The position numbers were made by a program, and so were the translations under genes. The notes under the pieces are model-generated. The model was not told the origin of the DNA. It saw only the letters and a list, made by a program, of their open reading frames with translations, and ran no database searches. DNA of 64,000 nucleotides from Corbicula japonica (Eukaryota > Mollusca > Bivalvia > Venerida > Cyrenidae), in contig JAZAYU010000171.1 of NCBI GenBank assembly GCA_038501625.1, forward strand, positions 310,001 through 374,000. Direction: 5' to 3'. This document shows, in pieces, positions 60,401 through 63,782 of this stretch; positions within the stretch are counted from its first letter, which is position 1, and each line of letters starts with the position of its first letter.

Positions 60401-63400
60401 AACCCTTATTGTGCACTCAGTTGTTTTCCTTTGAGGTATAGTGTATCTCATGCATCATAAATTTTAAACTACGGCTTTAGTTTTTTTAAGTGTGGTATGC
60501 TTCTGTTATTTTAATATAGATTAAAAATGTAAAAATATTGAATAATTACATTTTATGAGTTAGAACCAAATGTTATTAATTTCAAAATCAGTAATGAAAG
60601 AAGTTTTTTAAAAATAAGCAAAATGTATTTGATATAAAAAGTATTTGTCGATGTTTGTTTGTTACTGAGCTTTTTTAGTGCATTATGCTGTTTACCAAAC
60701 ATTTCCTTTCACAGTATGTGTTTACCTACTGAATCAGTGTTGTGCAGTGGACTAGTCTATACACCTGTCAGACAGTTAGAGTTTGTGTACAAGTTACTTC
60801 CCTTGAATAAAGGAAATCAAAAGGATTTTCCACAAGGAAGTTGATTGACCAGCCTGTCAATTTGATTAAAATCATCTCCTGAAAACCGCTATGCTATCAG
60901 GATCTGACGACGAGTAACTAAAATTTGCTTTTATCACTAACCCTTTGAACCAATCAGATTGTTGCCTACAAAGTCACAAAAGTGAAAGTAAACATAGTAT
61001 TTTAAACCATGCAAAGTGTTGACAGCCTGCGTACGACATATTTTACTGAAGATATAATATATGTTTATGTAGCATTGCATTCATTTCTAATGTAATGACA
61101 TATTCAGATCATTTTACAAGCATTATAAATCATGCTTCCTGCATTGACAATGACTAAAAATAGTAATTGGAGAAACCCTCTATAGCCACTGGCACCAGAG
61201 TAACAAACTAGCCTTAAATATTTGACATATAAAACAAAGTTCAACTAAAAATAATAAATATAACCTAAAGCGGCATAAAACACTGACAAAAAAGCCTTTT
61301 CTGATAATAGGCCATGTCTCTCTATCTATATATGTGAAATATAGATAGAGAGACATGGCCTATTATCAGAAAAGGTTTTTTGTCAGTGTTTTATGCCGCT
61401 TTAGGTTATATTTATTATTTTTAGTTGAACTTTGTTTTATATGTCAAATATTTAAGGCTAGTTTGTTACTCTGGTGCCAGTGCCTATAGCTGAGCATGTA
61501 CGGTGTCTGTGGGCCGTCATCAGATCTAACATTTTGTTAGATCTGACTTTAGTGAGATTGCCAGCCTGTAGGACATAGAATAGTCACAAAATCCTTTTAA
61601 TTCCAGGATAAGCAAATTTCTAAAATTTCTCTTATTTTCCAGTGTGTGTCTTGGCAGGGGAGGTAACAAAAAATATCAGATTATTCCAGAGGCATATAAG
61701 TCAGTTTAGTCTCCTACATATATTTGGCAGAAAAGGCTGTGTACAATTACATCTTTAGTTTTCAACAGATAAAAAAAAATAGGTACAGACAAACTGGGAG
61801 CATGATCTAGTTATTCTATTGCGTGTGCAACCAGTGTACATCCAGAGAAGCTGGCACATCTGTGCCATCTGATCTGGATCTACACTGCAACAAACTTTAA
61901 CTGTTGACTCCATATATGCATATGTGACCAATGTAGATCCAGATCATCCAGCACATCTGTGCCATCAGATAAAGATCTGCACTATTCGATTTAATAAAAA
62001 CAAACCGAATAAATGAATAAAGGAACAGGGTAGATCCTGATCAGATGGCATGTATGTGTCAACTGATCTGGATCTACACTGTTTCTCCATGCCATAAGGT
62101 GTATATATTTTGGAAAAGGTTACTAAAAGAAATAACAAAAAATGTCTGAATTTTCAATTTGAGACTAAAAAATTTCGAAATGCATTGATGAAGCCATTCA
62201 TAGTTACAAGTGAAATGATACTAAGTTCAATTTGGGGAAAATTTGTTTAAATTTCCTGCTATAGCTGTTTTATTTGCAAGACATATTTACTATATTTTCT
62301 TTGGCCAAAATTATAACCGCACAGAAGAACTTGATAATATTACACATGCAAAGATATCTCTGTACACATTGCTTGTAGAAAATAAAATACTTTAAAGAAA
62401 ACTTGTCACATTTTGCTAGTGCAAATTTAGATCACTCTGCACATTTGGGCAATTCAAAGTTCTAAAACTGAAAATAGAAACCTGTCTCAAATCTCATTAT
62501 GTTCTTAAATGACAGATCTGAGACTTCACTTTATTTTCACAGAATTATAAAATTAAGAATGGTGCATAATTATTATTATCAGTCTAGGTATTGGCAATCT
62601 GATAAGTTGAAACTGAGCACAGCCTCAGAACAGGGCTATGGGAGGTTTGAGACCTGAGACTGGTTTCTATGCTCACTTATAACCTTGGAGCCAGATTGCT
62701 TTGACTCCGTTCTCAGTTTTATTACCAAGGAACCAAATCAGGGTCTAAAACTGTCTACACACCCTTATCATGGTTTACATTACTGGCTACTTGTCACCTA
62801 TATTCCAGCCATTAGCACCCCTATTAATGATGAATGGACAATAGACAAGTTCATTGCACACATTCAGCAGGTTAATACAATCATGTTTTCTTTTTCAGAA
62901 TCCTGCAGGGTTGGGTGAAGTTGCATGCATAACATAAAAAGAGTCATTTCTATAGAAATTTCTTGTCTTCATTTCAGTTTATGACTGGACAGAAATCTGC
63001 ACCAGTAGAGTCTGCTGAGTAAGTCCATCATTCTCTTTCATTCAGTGAAAACCCCCTTAACCCTTTTCCGTATAGATACATCTTTATTGCTAGGGCGAAC
63101 AGTTTAGATCCAGATCAGCCGGCACATCTGTGCCGTCTGATCAGGATCTAAACTTTTCGCTTTTTTATTTATTAGGTTATTTCTGACCAAAATGTGACCA
63201 GTGCAGATCCTGATCAGATGGCACAGATGTGCTAGATGATCTGGATCTACACTGGTCGCTCACGTGTAAAAATGCATATATATCAAAGAAAGGGTTAATT
63301 AAATAGCATACAGCTGGGAGGCATGTTACATGTTTGTCTTTCAGAAGTGGTTGCTCTCCAGAGGTTTATTTCATAACTTTTAGGTTTTGGGAAATTAGCC

Positions 63401-63782
63401 AAGTACTCCATGGAAACAGCTTTAATTCCTTGTGTGACAAGTGTAGATCTGGATCAGAAGACTGCACCCATATGCAAGCTGATCATAATCTACACTGGTT
63501 GGACATAGAGAACATAGAACGATATAAGCAGTTTCTTTGGCCCTGCCAGTTTTCTGATATATTCTATAAAAAAATACCAAAATCTCTTTGACTTGTCAGT
63601 TCCTTTAAGCATATTTATTCTTTGTTCCATAAGAAACCTCATTAGGTACATTTTTTAACTTGGGTAAAGTAACATTCCAAACTATGCCATTAATAGTAGT
63701 AATCTTTCAGCATGTTTTTGCATTTTCAGGCCCCAAGAGACATATGAAGATGTAGATGGAGCTGAGAATCTGACCCAGGATG
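26403..63782 (+). CDS. FYB1/ADAP-like adaptor protein, ten exons, both ends outside the window
   Basis: Ten exons with canonical GT-AG borders and fully matching phases give 1915 coding bases, about 638 codons. Domain order: YDD motif (residue 5), long basic Pro/Ser-rich region (to about 350), TYDD (368), acidic stretch with PPPPP (to 414), YDDV (421) and YEEL (441), second PPPPP and Pro-rich linker (446-490), Lys/Glu helix (about 495-532), hSH3 fold (about 533-607) and YEDV (626). The GDEVDILRMTDNPSGKWLVR core followed by GYCDEKNIEVD is the helical-SH3 signature of FYB1/FYB2/PRAM1, and the order charged helix, hSH3, YxDV matches that family. In mammals these proteins are cytoplasmic scaffolds binding SLP-76, Fyn and SKAP proteins and controlling integrins; the YDDV sites are SH2 docking sites. 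That role here is inferred. N-terminal exon(s) and any second hSH3 are off the window. Confidence 0.82.
26936..27169 (-). other. Antisense open frame, shadow of exon 1
   Basis: A 77-codon frame opposite the Gly/Pro-rich part of exon 1. Its composition only mirrors the sense codons; listed so that it is not mistaken for a gene. Confidence 0.6.
28405..28603. repeat. F1 copy (ends worn)
   Basis: GTGACCAGTATAGATCC arm, GGTCAGAAATAACCTAATAA spacer, CAGTGCACATCCTGATCAG arm and GATGTGGATCTACACTGTTT; the TIRs are barely recognisable. Confidence 0.8.
29600..29800. promoter_or_regulatory. CG-rich islet with CRE-like sites inside intron 1
   Basis: Unusually CG-dense for the region: GTGTGACGTATTAC, TTTTGACGTGTGACGTCGCC (two TGACG cores, one TGACGTCG) and an inverted pair GGTGCACG/CGTGCACC around them, then AAAAAGCGTGCCGCCATTC. 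It may be an internal promoter or enhancer; no initiation site can be fixed from sequence. Confidence 0.3.
29976..30120. repeat. Fold-back element F2, copy 4
   Basis: Inner hairpin almost perfect: CAGTCTCAAATCTCAAGCAT, CTGATTGGCTGAAATGGCGA, inverse arms. Outer ends diverged to CCCAAGGTTATAAAACTGAG and CTTTATAACCTTCAG. Confidence 0.88.
30177..30285. repeat. F1 copy, internally deleted
   Basis: AAACCCTTTTCTCCAGAGAT end, GGTGAACAGTGTAACATCC arm, then directly the closing arm GGGTCTACGCTGGTTGCATG. Confidence 0.65.
30652..33078 (+). repeat. Element with a 13-unit array of about 144-bp repeats
   Basis: The outer boundary is TAGCTCACCTGTC, and the far end GACAGGTGAGCG is its inverse. Inside, CTTGTCCGCACTCTAGCGGT recurs at about 30714 and 30975 and then every 143-146 bases from 31209 to 32657. 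Each unit continues GATCTTCTTCAAACTTGGTC, AGAATGTTTATCTCAATGAT, CTAGGTCAAGTT, TGGGTCATGTGACCTTGAAA and a doubled AGGTCA. The right flank (32.7-33.08 kb) is a more diverged relative ending ACTCTCTTGTT. Short frames of about 65 codons in many units are by-products of the repeat. It looks non-autonomous; I cannot assign its superfamily. Confidence 0.88.
31043..31127 (+). mobile_element. S2 insertion with an 11-bp target duplication
   Basis: The 85-base insert ATATGAACAGGCTCAATC ... CCCTTTTCATCTATT lies inside one unit of the 144-bp array and is flanked by exact copies of TCAATGATATC at 31032-31042 and 31128-31138. It matches the right part of the copy at 4640-4805 and is therefore 5'-truncated, as expected for LINE-driven retroposition. 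Confidence 0.88.
33165..33418. repeat. Fold-back or TIR element with GTCTGAC motifs
   Basis: GACTTCCCGAAAGTTG near the left end is inverted as CAACTTTCGGGATGTC at the right. Several GTCTGACC/GGTCAGAC blocks lie in both orientations inside. Confidence 0.6.
34400..34552. repeat. F1 copy, partial
   Basis: Middle and right part: CATCTGATAAGGATCTACAT, GGTTATTTCTGATCAATATC, GTGCAGATCCAGATAAGACG and GTGCCAGCTGATCTGGATCT. The left end is lost. Confidence 0.7.
35020..35100. repeat. (AGAAC)n with a possible LINE 3' end
   Basis: Four to five AACAG units followed by AAAGTTATTTTATTAACTCC. In reverse this reads as an AATAAAATAAC tail plus a pentamer repeat, a common form of non-LTR 3' ends; the body is not recognisable. 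Confidence 0.4.
35728..35968. repeat. F1 copy, nearly complete
   Basis: TTAACTCTTTTCTCCATAAA start; CCAGTGTAGATCCAGATCAG, CCGGCACATCTGTGCCGTCT, GGTCAGAAATAACCTAATGT, GCGAACAGTTTAGATCCTGA, CGGCACGGATATGCCAGC; right end TATGGAGGAAAAGGTTAA. Good reference copy. Confidence 0.92.
36443..36668. repeat. F1 copy, nearly complete (inverse orientation of the halves)
   Basis: TTAATCCTTTCCTCCATAGA start; GGCAAACAGTGCAGATCCTG first, CACTGGTCGCATGTGCAGAA near the right end, so the two unlike hairpins are in the opposite order to 35728. Ends GAAGGAAAGGGTTAA. Confidence 0.9.
37100..37202. repeat. F1 fragment
   Basis: GTTATTTATGACCAAGAAGG spacer, GACCAGTGTCTGCATGGATG and GATCTACACTGGTTGCACAT only. Confidence 0.65.
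37652..37750. repeat. F1 fragment, left end
   Basis: TTAACCCTTTTCCTCATAAC and GGATCTTCACTGTTCGCAG, with a large internal loss. Confidence 0.55.
38347..38440 (+). CDS. FYB1-like exon 2 (94 bp, YDD motif)
   Basis: Acceptor TTTTATTTTAG, donor ATTAT then GTAAGT; phase 1 in, phase 2 out. Encodes ESSQKVEHGWTETEETYDD then CGNLASTRAVSI. The TYDDCG tyrosine after four acidic residues is a likely kinase/SH2 site (inference). Confidence 0.85.
39780..40140 (+). promoter_or_regulatory. Possible internal promoter and 5' exon in intron 2
   Basis: CG-richer than its surroundings: TTTACGGAATACGACAATG, an inverted GACTGGCTGG/CCAGCCAATC pair containing a CCAAT box, GAGATCGGCGATTTCCG, then CATCATGGCTGTCAAAG and a purine-rich leader ending GAGAAAAG before GTACAAG, a usable donor near 40006. 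A transcript from here spliced to exon 3 could start at the in-frame ATG of MTEDEEREW and give a short isoform. Inference only. Confidence 0.28.
40604..40782. repeat. F1 copy, diverged
   Basis: TTAACCCTTTACCCATTGAG and GAGTAAAGGGTTAAA ends are clear; the hairpins are heavily mutated (CAGTGTATATCTGACC). Confidence 0.7.
40882..41080. repeat. F1 copy, shortened
   Basis: TAAACCCTTTACTCCAAATA, GACCAGTGTAGATCCAGAGC, GGTCTGAAATAAACTATTGA, CAGTGTAGATCCTGATC and CCATGGAGTGAAG at the right; both hairpins have lost part of a stem. Confidence 0.78.
41643..41765. repeat. Fold-back element F2, copy 5 (centre deleted)
   Basis: GGCCCAAGATCATAATATAA, GTCTCAAATCTCAAGCATCT, GATTGGCTGAAATGGTGACC then at once CAATCAGATGCTTGAGATTT; the inverse CAGCC block is lost. 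Confidence 0.85.
41871..41965 (+). CDS. FYB1-like exon 3 (95 bp, acidic/PPPPP)
   Basis: Acceptor GTTGATTTTCAG, donor CCAG then GTACCT; phase 2 in, phase 1 out. Encodes EPMTEDEEREWEAAG, then FPGLSEGGEDLPPPPP. The five prolines after acidic residues resemble an EVH1/SH3 ligand. Confidence 0.85.
41987..42225. repeat. F1 copy with worn right half
   Basis: AACGCTTTCCTCCATATG end, CAAACAGTGTAGATCCAGAT, a short internal duplication of CATCTGATCAGGATCT, then GGTTATTTTTTACC. The right TIR is not found. Confidence 0.75.
42358..42654. mobile_element. Mariner-like MITE with TA target duplication
   Basis: CTGTAGAATCTCGAAAATAA then GC at the left is exactly inverted at the right (GC then TTATTTTCGAGATTCTACAG). 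TA flanks both ends (42356-42357, 42655-42656). 297 bases, no transposase frame. Sub-terminal GCTTATTTT blocks repeat inside in both orientations. Confidence 0.9.
42660..43950. other. Intron 3, unremarkable part
   Basis: AT-rich DNA. An inverted pair, GGTATGACTAGCTAG at 43783 against CTAGTCATACC at 44098, with TTTTTAGG and CCTAAAAG beyond, bounds about 330 bases and may mark another small TIR element. Confidence 0.4.
43957..44037. repeat. F1 fragment
   Basis: CCATTTACTCCATGGATACA and GGATGTGAAGGCTGATCTGG, TCTACACTGATTGC. About one third of an element. Confidence 0.6.
44240..44790 (+). repeat. 31-bp tandem array made of the exon 4 acceptor boundary
   Basis: 17 intronic copies of TTGCTATGTTTCAG plus ATATGATACAAGAAGAA run at an exact 31-base period from about 44249 (repeat cores at 44280, 44311 ... 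44745) into the true exon 4 start at 44773. Eleven intronic copies keep an intact TTTCAG; the others read TTTCTG or TTTCAT. Since 31 is not a multiple of 3, use of any upstream AG would shift the frame and meet a TGA within at most three units. Confidence 0.95.
44773..44866 (+). CDS. FYB1-like exon 4 (94 bp, YDDV and YEEL)
   Basis: Acceptor GCTGTGTTTCAG at 44761-44772, the last unit of the 31-bp array; donor CTGA then GTAAGT. Phase 1 in, phase 2 out. Encodes D-MIQEEYDDVAVNPAAEE, then EEPVADEMYEELPE. YDDV is the form of tyrosine site that docks the SLP-76 SH2 domain in mammalian ADAP. Confidence 0.88.
44972..45205. repeat. F1 copy, nearly complete
   Basis: TTAACCCTATCCTCCATATA start, GTGTAGATCCAGATTAGCC, GGTCAAAAAATAACCTAATT, GGTGTAGATCCTGATCAGAT and AATATGGAGGAAAGGATTAA at the right. 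Confidence 0.9.
45220..45305. repeat. GT-rich minisatellite
   Basis: Two to three units of about 37 bases (GTGTGTGTCTGTG, then GGGCAGATAAGTG). Confidence 0.8.
45378..45505. repeat. F1 relic
   Basis: TTAACCCATTAATGGATAGA, TGGCATGGGCAAACACTG and CATTTCTGAACAAGATGC fit an F1 with both hairpins largely destroyed. Confidence 0.4.
45634..45838 (+). CDS. FYB1-like exon 5 (205 bp, Pro-rich then charged)
   Basis: Acceptor CATTCTTTTCCAG; phase 2 in, phase 0 out. Encodes DEPPPPPGPKPADK, a Pro/Gln-rich linker and KDPKELEKERKRKEKEEK, the first part of the charged helix ahead of the hSH3. The donor (AAAAG then GTTTTAGC) is weak, so retention of intron 5 or alternative splicing is possible; read-through adds VLARVLISIY and a stop. 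Confidence 0.83.
46007..46985. mobile_element. Element with terminal ACCCCCGC repeats and five internal tandem units
   Basis: Left end TTATACCCCCGCTTCG, itself forming a hairpin with GAGGGGGTATAC; right end GAAAGCGGGGGTATCAC. After CCGTCCGTCCGTCGTCCG come about five units of 165-188 bases starting near 46081, 46268, 46454, 46620 and 46789 with CCGTCGCAGTTTTCTCAGC, TATAACATGCAGCAGCCTGA and TGCTCCTTGCTCACCTACTT. A 244-codon frame (45868-46602) arises from this repetition and is not a gene. Confidence 0.8.
46986..47754 (+). other. Rest of intron 5
   Basis: No exon seen before the acceptor at 47754. At 47489-47660 CAGTGAAACCTTGCTATTAA, GACCACC and a distant GGTGGTCATAATTTCAG look like a worn mariner-type MITE. 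Confidence 0.45.
47755..47808 (+). CDS. FYB1-like exon 6 (54 bp, charged helix)
   Basis: Acceptor TTATTTTTCAG, donor TCAAG then GTTAGC; phase 0 both sides, so it can be skipped without a frameshift. Encodes KLLEQKEKELKKLLKTFK, the end of the Lys/Glu helix that packs against the hSH3 core in this family. Confidence 0.85.
47918..48130. repeat. Fragment related to the 46.0-kb element
   Basis: TTATACCCCGCTTTGAAGAA and GATACCCCCAATTGAGAT resemble the ends of the element at 46007; the interior is different. Confidence 0.45.
48510..48626. repeat. Fold-back element F2, copy 6 (shortened)
   Basis: CCCCAAAATCATAAAGTTAA, TGTCTCAAATCTCAATCACC, then CAAACAGATGCTTGAGATTT and GTCCAGATTTAGTTTATGGT; the left inner arm is truncated. 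It ends about 60 bases upstream of exon 7. Confidence 0.82.
48688..48859 (+). CDS. FYB1-like exon 7 (172 bp, hSH3 core)
   Basis: Acceptor TTTACATTGCAG, donor AAAG then GTAATA; phase 0 in, phase 1 out. TTAEVLASSVGKGKVKA, a basic linker KGKKKEDLSVTEGDE, then VDILRMTDNPSGKWLVRHVQ. The DxVxILRMTDNPxGKWLVR stretch is the strongest family signature in the window: the RT-loop-to-beta part of an SH3 fold with the Trp-Leu pair characteristic of FYB-type hSH3 domains, which bind membranes and lipids rather than PxxP in mammals. Confidence 0.92.
49002..49244. repeat. F1 copy, full-length reference
   Basis: Structure of the family: TTTAACCCTTTCCTCCATAT inverted at the right as a GGAAGAAAGGGTTTAAA end. 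Between them two hairpins. Hairpin 1: CAGTGTAGATCCAGATCAGC, CGGCACATCCGTGCCG loop region, then ATCAGGATCTGCACTGG. A spacer with GGTCAGAAATAACCTAACGA. Hairpin 2: CAGTGCAGATCCTGATCAGA, GCACGGATGTGCCAGC, CTGATCTGGATCTACAC. Hairpin 2 is close to the inverse of hairpin 1, so the four arms are all related and the whole element is also a palindrome. About eight GATC sites per copy, no open frame. Confidence 0.95.
49431..49530. repeat. F1 fragment, left end
   Basis: TTTAACCATTTACTCCATGG, GTGTGACCAGTGTAGATCCA and GAGCAGCCTGCACATCC, then lost. Confidence 0.75.
49811..50031. repeat. F1 copy, hairpin 1 shortened
   Basis: TTAACCCCATACTCCATAAA start, GACCAGTGTAGATCCAGATA, GGTCAGAAATAACATAAGGA, CAGTTTAGGTCCTGATCAGA, end CTATGGATAAAAGGG. 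Confidence 0.88.
50263..50464. repeat. F1 copy, hairpin 1 half deleted
   Basis: CTTAACCCTTTCCTCCATAT start, GCGACCAGTGTAGATCCAGA then straight to TTTTGTCAGAACTAACCTAA, intact hairpin 2, end TATGGAGGAAAGGGTTAA. Confidence 0.9.
50470..51075. other. Intron 7 stretch, nothing recognised
   Basis: AT-rich DNA. The 63-codon frame at 50865-51056 has no support. Confidence 0.45.
51080..51305. repeat. F1 copy
   Basis: TTTAACCCTTTATGCCATAT start, CAAGTGTAGATCCAGATAAG, GGTCAGAAAAACCCC, shortened hairpin 2 (CAGTGCAAATCCAGTGCGGA), end ATGAAAAAAACAGTTAA. Confidence 0.85.
51385..51485. repeat. Fold-back element F2, copy 7 (short form)
   Basis: Exact 21-base TIRs: GGGCCCAAGATCATAAAACT (plus one base) and its inverse. 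The inner arms are reduced to CTCAAATATCAAG and CTTGCGATTTGAG; the CCAATC centre is lost. 101 bases. Confidence 0.9.
51581..51807. repeat. F1 copy, hairpin 1 shortened
   Basis: TTAAACCCTTTACTCCATAT start, CCAGTGTAGATCCAGATCAG, GGTCAGAAATAACTAAGA, CACTGCAGATCCTGATCAGA, end ATGGAGAAATGGGTTTAA. Confidence 0.9.
51867..52106. repeat. F1 copy, nearly complete (halves in inverse order)
   Basis: TTTAACCCTTTCCTCCATAG start, CAGTTTAGATCCAGATCAGC, CGGGACATCGGTGCCG, GGTTATTTCTGACCAAAATT, GAGCAGATCCTGATCAGACG, end CAAGGAAAGGGTTAA. It lies only 59 bases from the previous copy. Confidence 0.93.
52110..52630. other. Intron 7 stretch
   Basis: AT-rich; a 20-base direct duplication of ATCAACATTTCATGTGT/CGTCAACATTTCATGTGT at 52412-52450. 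No exon seen. Confidence 0.5.
52635..52875. repeat. F1 copy, nearly complete
   Basis: TTTAACCCTTTTCTTGATAT start, CCAGTGTAGATCAAGATCAG, GGTCAGAAATAACCTAATGA, GCGAACAGTTTAGATCCTGA, end TACAGGAAAGGGTTA. Confidence 0.93.
53343..53638. repeat. TIR element, TATTCTACATCTAATAAA ends
   Basis: TATTCTACATCTAATAAA (53343-53360) and its exact inverse at 53621-53638. Inside are several CCGTATTGG/CCAATAT blocks in both orientations and a GTGCAAATGCAC hairpin. No coding capacity. Confidence 0.75.
53642..53804. repeat. Palindrome with about 78-base arms
   Basis: The left arm starts AGGTTATTAGACGTTTTACT, the right arm ends with its inverse; the middle AGCTTGAAAAGTCATATTGG pairs with CCAATATGACTTTTCAAGCT around TCGCCTAACGGCTCG. 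A few mismatches near CAATACGTGATATATTTGG. It abuts the element at 53343 and shares its CGTCCAATAT motif. Confidence 0.9.
53988..54308 (+). other. Open frame of 106 codons, not recognised
   Basis: Begins MVIVKFIDKTVDIWC and includes CSYHCIQPLRSDLLQF and REFELFYKLVFELC. It has the length and spread of polar residues of a possible exon or of an old transposon gene fragment; no splice sites or family were found. It lies right of two fold-back elements, within intron 7 on the same strand as the host gene. Confidence 0.2.
54372..54512. repeat. Dispersed element F4, copy 3
   Basis: GGAGCGGATTCAGAGGGG start, TTTTCATGGGGATTTTGACA, TAATTATTATGTAACTACCC-like middle, CCCCTTTCTAGAAATGC end. The ends are inverted (GATTCAGA with TTTCTAGAA). 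Confidence 0.6.
54619..54862. repeat. F1 copy, nearly complete
   Basis: TTAACTCTTTCCTCCATATA start, GAACAGTGTAGATCCAGATC, GGTTATTTCTGACCAAAAAC, CAGTGCAGATCCTGATCAGT, end TATGGAGAAAAGGGTTTA. It ends 66 bases before exon 8. Confidence 0.92.
54929..54981 (+). CDS. FYB1-like exon 8 (53 bp, end of hSH3)
   Basis: Acceptor CTTCTGTTTTCAG, donor CAAT then GTAAGC; phase 1 in, phase 0 out. With the carried-over G it reads VGYCDEKNIEVDTSSILN; the GY then NIEVD pattern is the last beta strand of the SH3 fold. Confidence 0.88.
55013..55160. repeat. Fold-back element F2, copy 8
   Basis: CCAGTCTCAAATCTCAAGCA, CTGATTGGCTGAAATGGCGA and inverse, nearly perfect; ends worn (CCCAAGATTATCAAATGG). It begins 31 bases after exon 8. 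Confidence 0.88.
55165..56475. other. Intron 8 stretch, nothing recognised
   Basis: AT-rich DNA; short frames at 55942 and 56105 are unsupported. Confidence 0.45.
56481..56716. repeat. F1 copy, diverged
   Basis: TTGACCCTTTACTCCATAGA start, CTGTTTAGATCCTAATCTGA, GATGTGACCAGTGCAGATAC, CTGATCTGGATCTGCATGG, end TATGGAGTAAAGTGTTAA. Confidence 0.85.
57138..57381. repeat. F1 copy with worn ends
   Basis: ATTCTTTCCTCTATAATA start, CAGTGTAGATCCAGATCTGC, GGTTATTTCTGACTGAAAAG, CATGCAGATCCAAATCAGAA, GATCTAGATCTACACTAGTC, then 60 extra bases before AAAAGGAGTTAAG. Confidence 0.82.
57385..57870. other. Intron 8 stretch, nothing recognised
   Basis: AT-rich DNA without frames. Confidence 0.45.
57873..58024. 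repeat. F1 copy, internally deleted
   Basis: TTTAACCATTAACTCCATTA start, CACTAGTGTTGATCCAGATC joined directly to GATGGCATGGATGTGCGG, end GATGAAACGGTTAAA. Confidence 0.78.
58479..58620. mobile_element. Short mariner-like MITE with TA target duplication
   Basis: CAGTCAAACCTGTCTTATGC then AGCCACC at the left, and GGTGGCTGCTAAGGCAGG then TTTAACTG at the right, flanked by TA on both sides. An inner ACAGGTGGCTGTTAAAGACA copy of the right end also exists. 142 bases; CAGT...ACTG ends fit the Tc1/mariner group. Confidence 0.85.
58885..59277. repeat. F1 copy split by an F2 insertion
   Basis: TTAACCCTTTTATTTTATGG and GTATAGATCTAGATCA form the left part; the F2 at 58948-59095 interrupts the first hairpin; then CCTACCAGCTTGTGCAGTC, GTCAGAAATAGCCTAAACAG, AGTGTAGATCCTGATCAGAC and GGAATAAAGATTTAA. 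Confidence 0.88.
58948..59095. repeat. Fold-back element F2, copy 9 (full, nested in F1)
   Basis: GGGCCCAAGATCATAAAACT and its exact inverse as ends; inner arms CAGTCTCAAATCTCAAGGAT and inverse; centre GATTGGCTGAAATTGCAACT. Best-preserved F2 in the window. Confidence 0.95.
59280..61175. other. Intron 8 stretch, nothing recognised
   Basis: AT-rich DNA. A 127-codon minus-strand frame at 59340-59723 is discussed under rejected items; a 61-codon frame at 60659-60844 is likewise unsupported. Confidence 0.45.
61181..61488. repeat. Near-perfect palindrome, about 150-base arms
   Basis: Left arm 61181-61331 (TATAGCCACTGGCACCAGAG ... GACATGGCC-inverse ... CTCTCTATCTATAT), right arm 61339-61488, its inverse with one substitution near the outer end and one 1-base indel in the A/T run at 61287-61293. 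The loop is only about seven bases. No coding frame. It could be a fold-back MITE or an inverted duplication. Confidence 0.95.
61490..61805. other. Intron 8 stretch
   Basis: Contains a short inverted pair CAGATCTAACATTTTG/TTAGATCTGACTT at 61521-61548; otherwise nothing recognised. Confidence 0.45.
61813..61892. repeat. F1 fragment, one hairpin
   Basis: GTGCAACCAGTGTACATCCA and CATCTGATCTGGATCTACAC; ends missing. Confidence 0.7.
61895..62121. repeat. F1 copy, complete but diverged
   Basis: AACTTTAACTGTTGACTCC start, GACCAATGTAGATCCAGATC, GGGTAGATCCTGATCAGATG, CTGATCTGGATCTACACTGT, end TTTTGGAAAAGGTTA. Confidence 0.82.
62456..62694. repeat. F2 relic, copy 10 (disrupted)
   Basis: AACCTGTCTCAAATCTCATT and a weak inverse at 62515, then GAGACCTGAGACTGGTTTCT and CTTATAACCTTGGAGCC about 120 bases further on. 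Probably an F2 broken by insertion or two relics. Confidence 0.4.
62978..63018 (+). CDS. FYB1-like exon 9 (41 bp)
   Basis: Acceptor CTTCATTTCAG, donor GCTGA then GTAAGT; phase 0 in, phase 2 out. Encodes FMTGQKSAPVESAE, a short polar link between the hSH3 and the next tyrosine motif. Small, so support comes mainly from phase agreement on both sides. Confidence 0.75.
63057..63298. repeat. F1 copy, nearly complete
   Basis: TTAACCCTTTTCCGTATAGA start, CAGTTTAGATCCAGATCAGC, CGGCACATCTGTGCCG, GGTTATTTCTGACCAAAATG, CAGTGCAGATCCTGATCAGA, end ATCAAAGAAAGGGTTAA. It starts 38 bases after exon 9. Confidence 0.93.
63398..63512. repeat. F1 fragment
   Basis: TACTCCATGGAAACAGC, GACAAGTGTAGATCTGGATC and CTGATCATAATCTACACTGG; right half absent. 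Confidence 0.7.
63730..63782 (+). CDS. FYB1-like exon 10 (53 bp, YEDV)
   Basis: Acceptor TTTTTGCATTTTCAG, donor GGATG then GTAAGT; phase 2 in, phase 1 out. Encodes E-PQETYEDVDGAENLTQD. The TYEDV tyrosine after the hSH3 matches the YxDV sites that follow this domain in ADAP. The next exon lies beyond the window. Confidence 0.85.
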
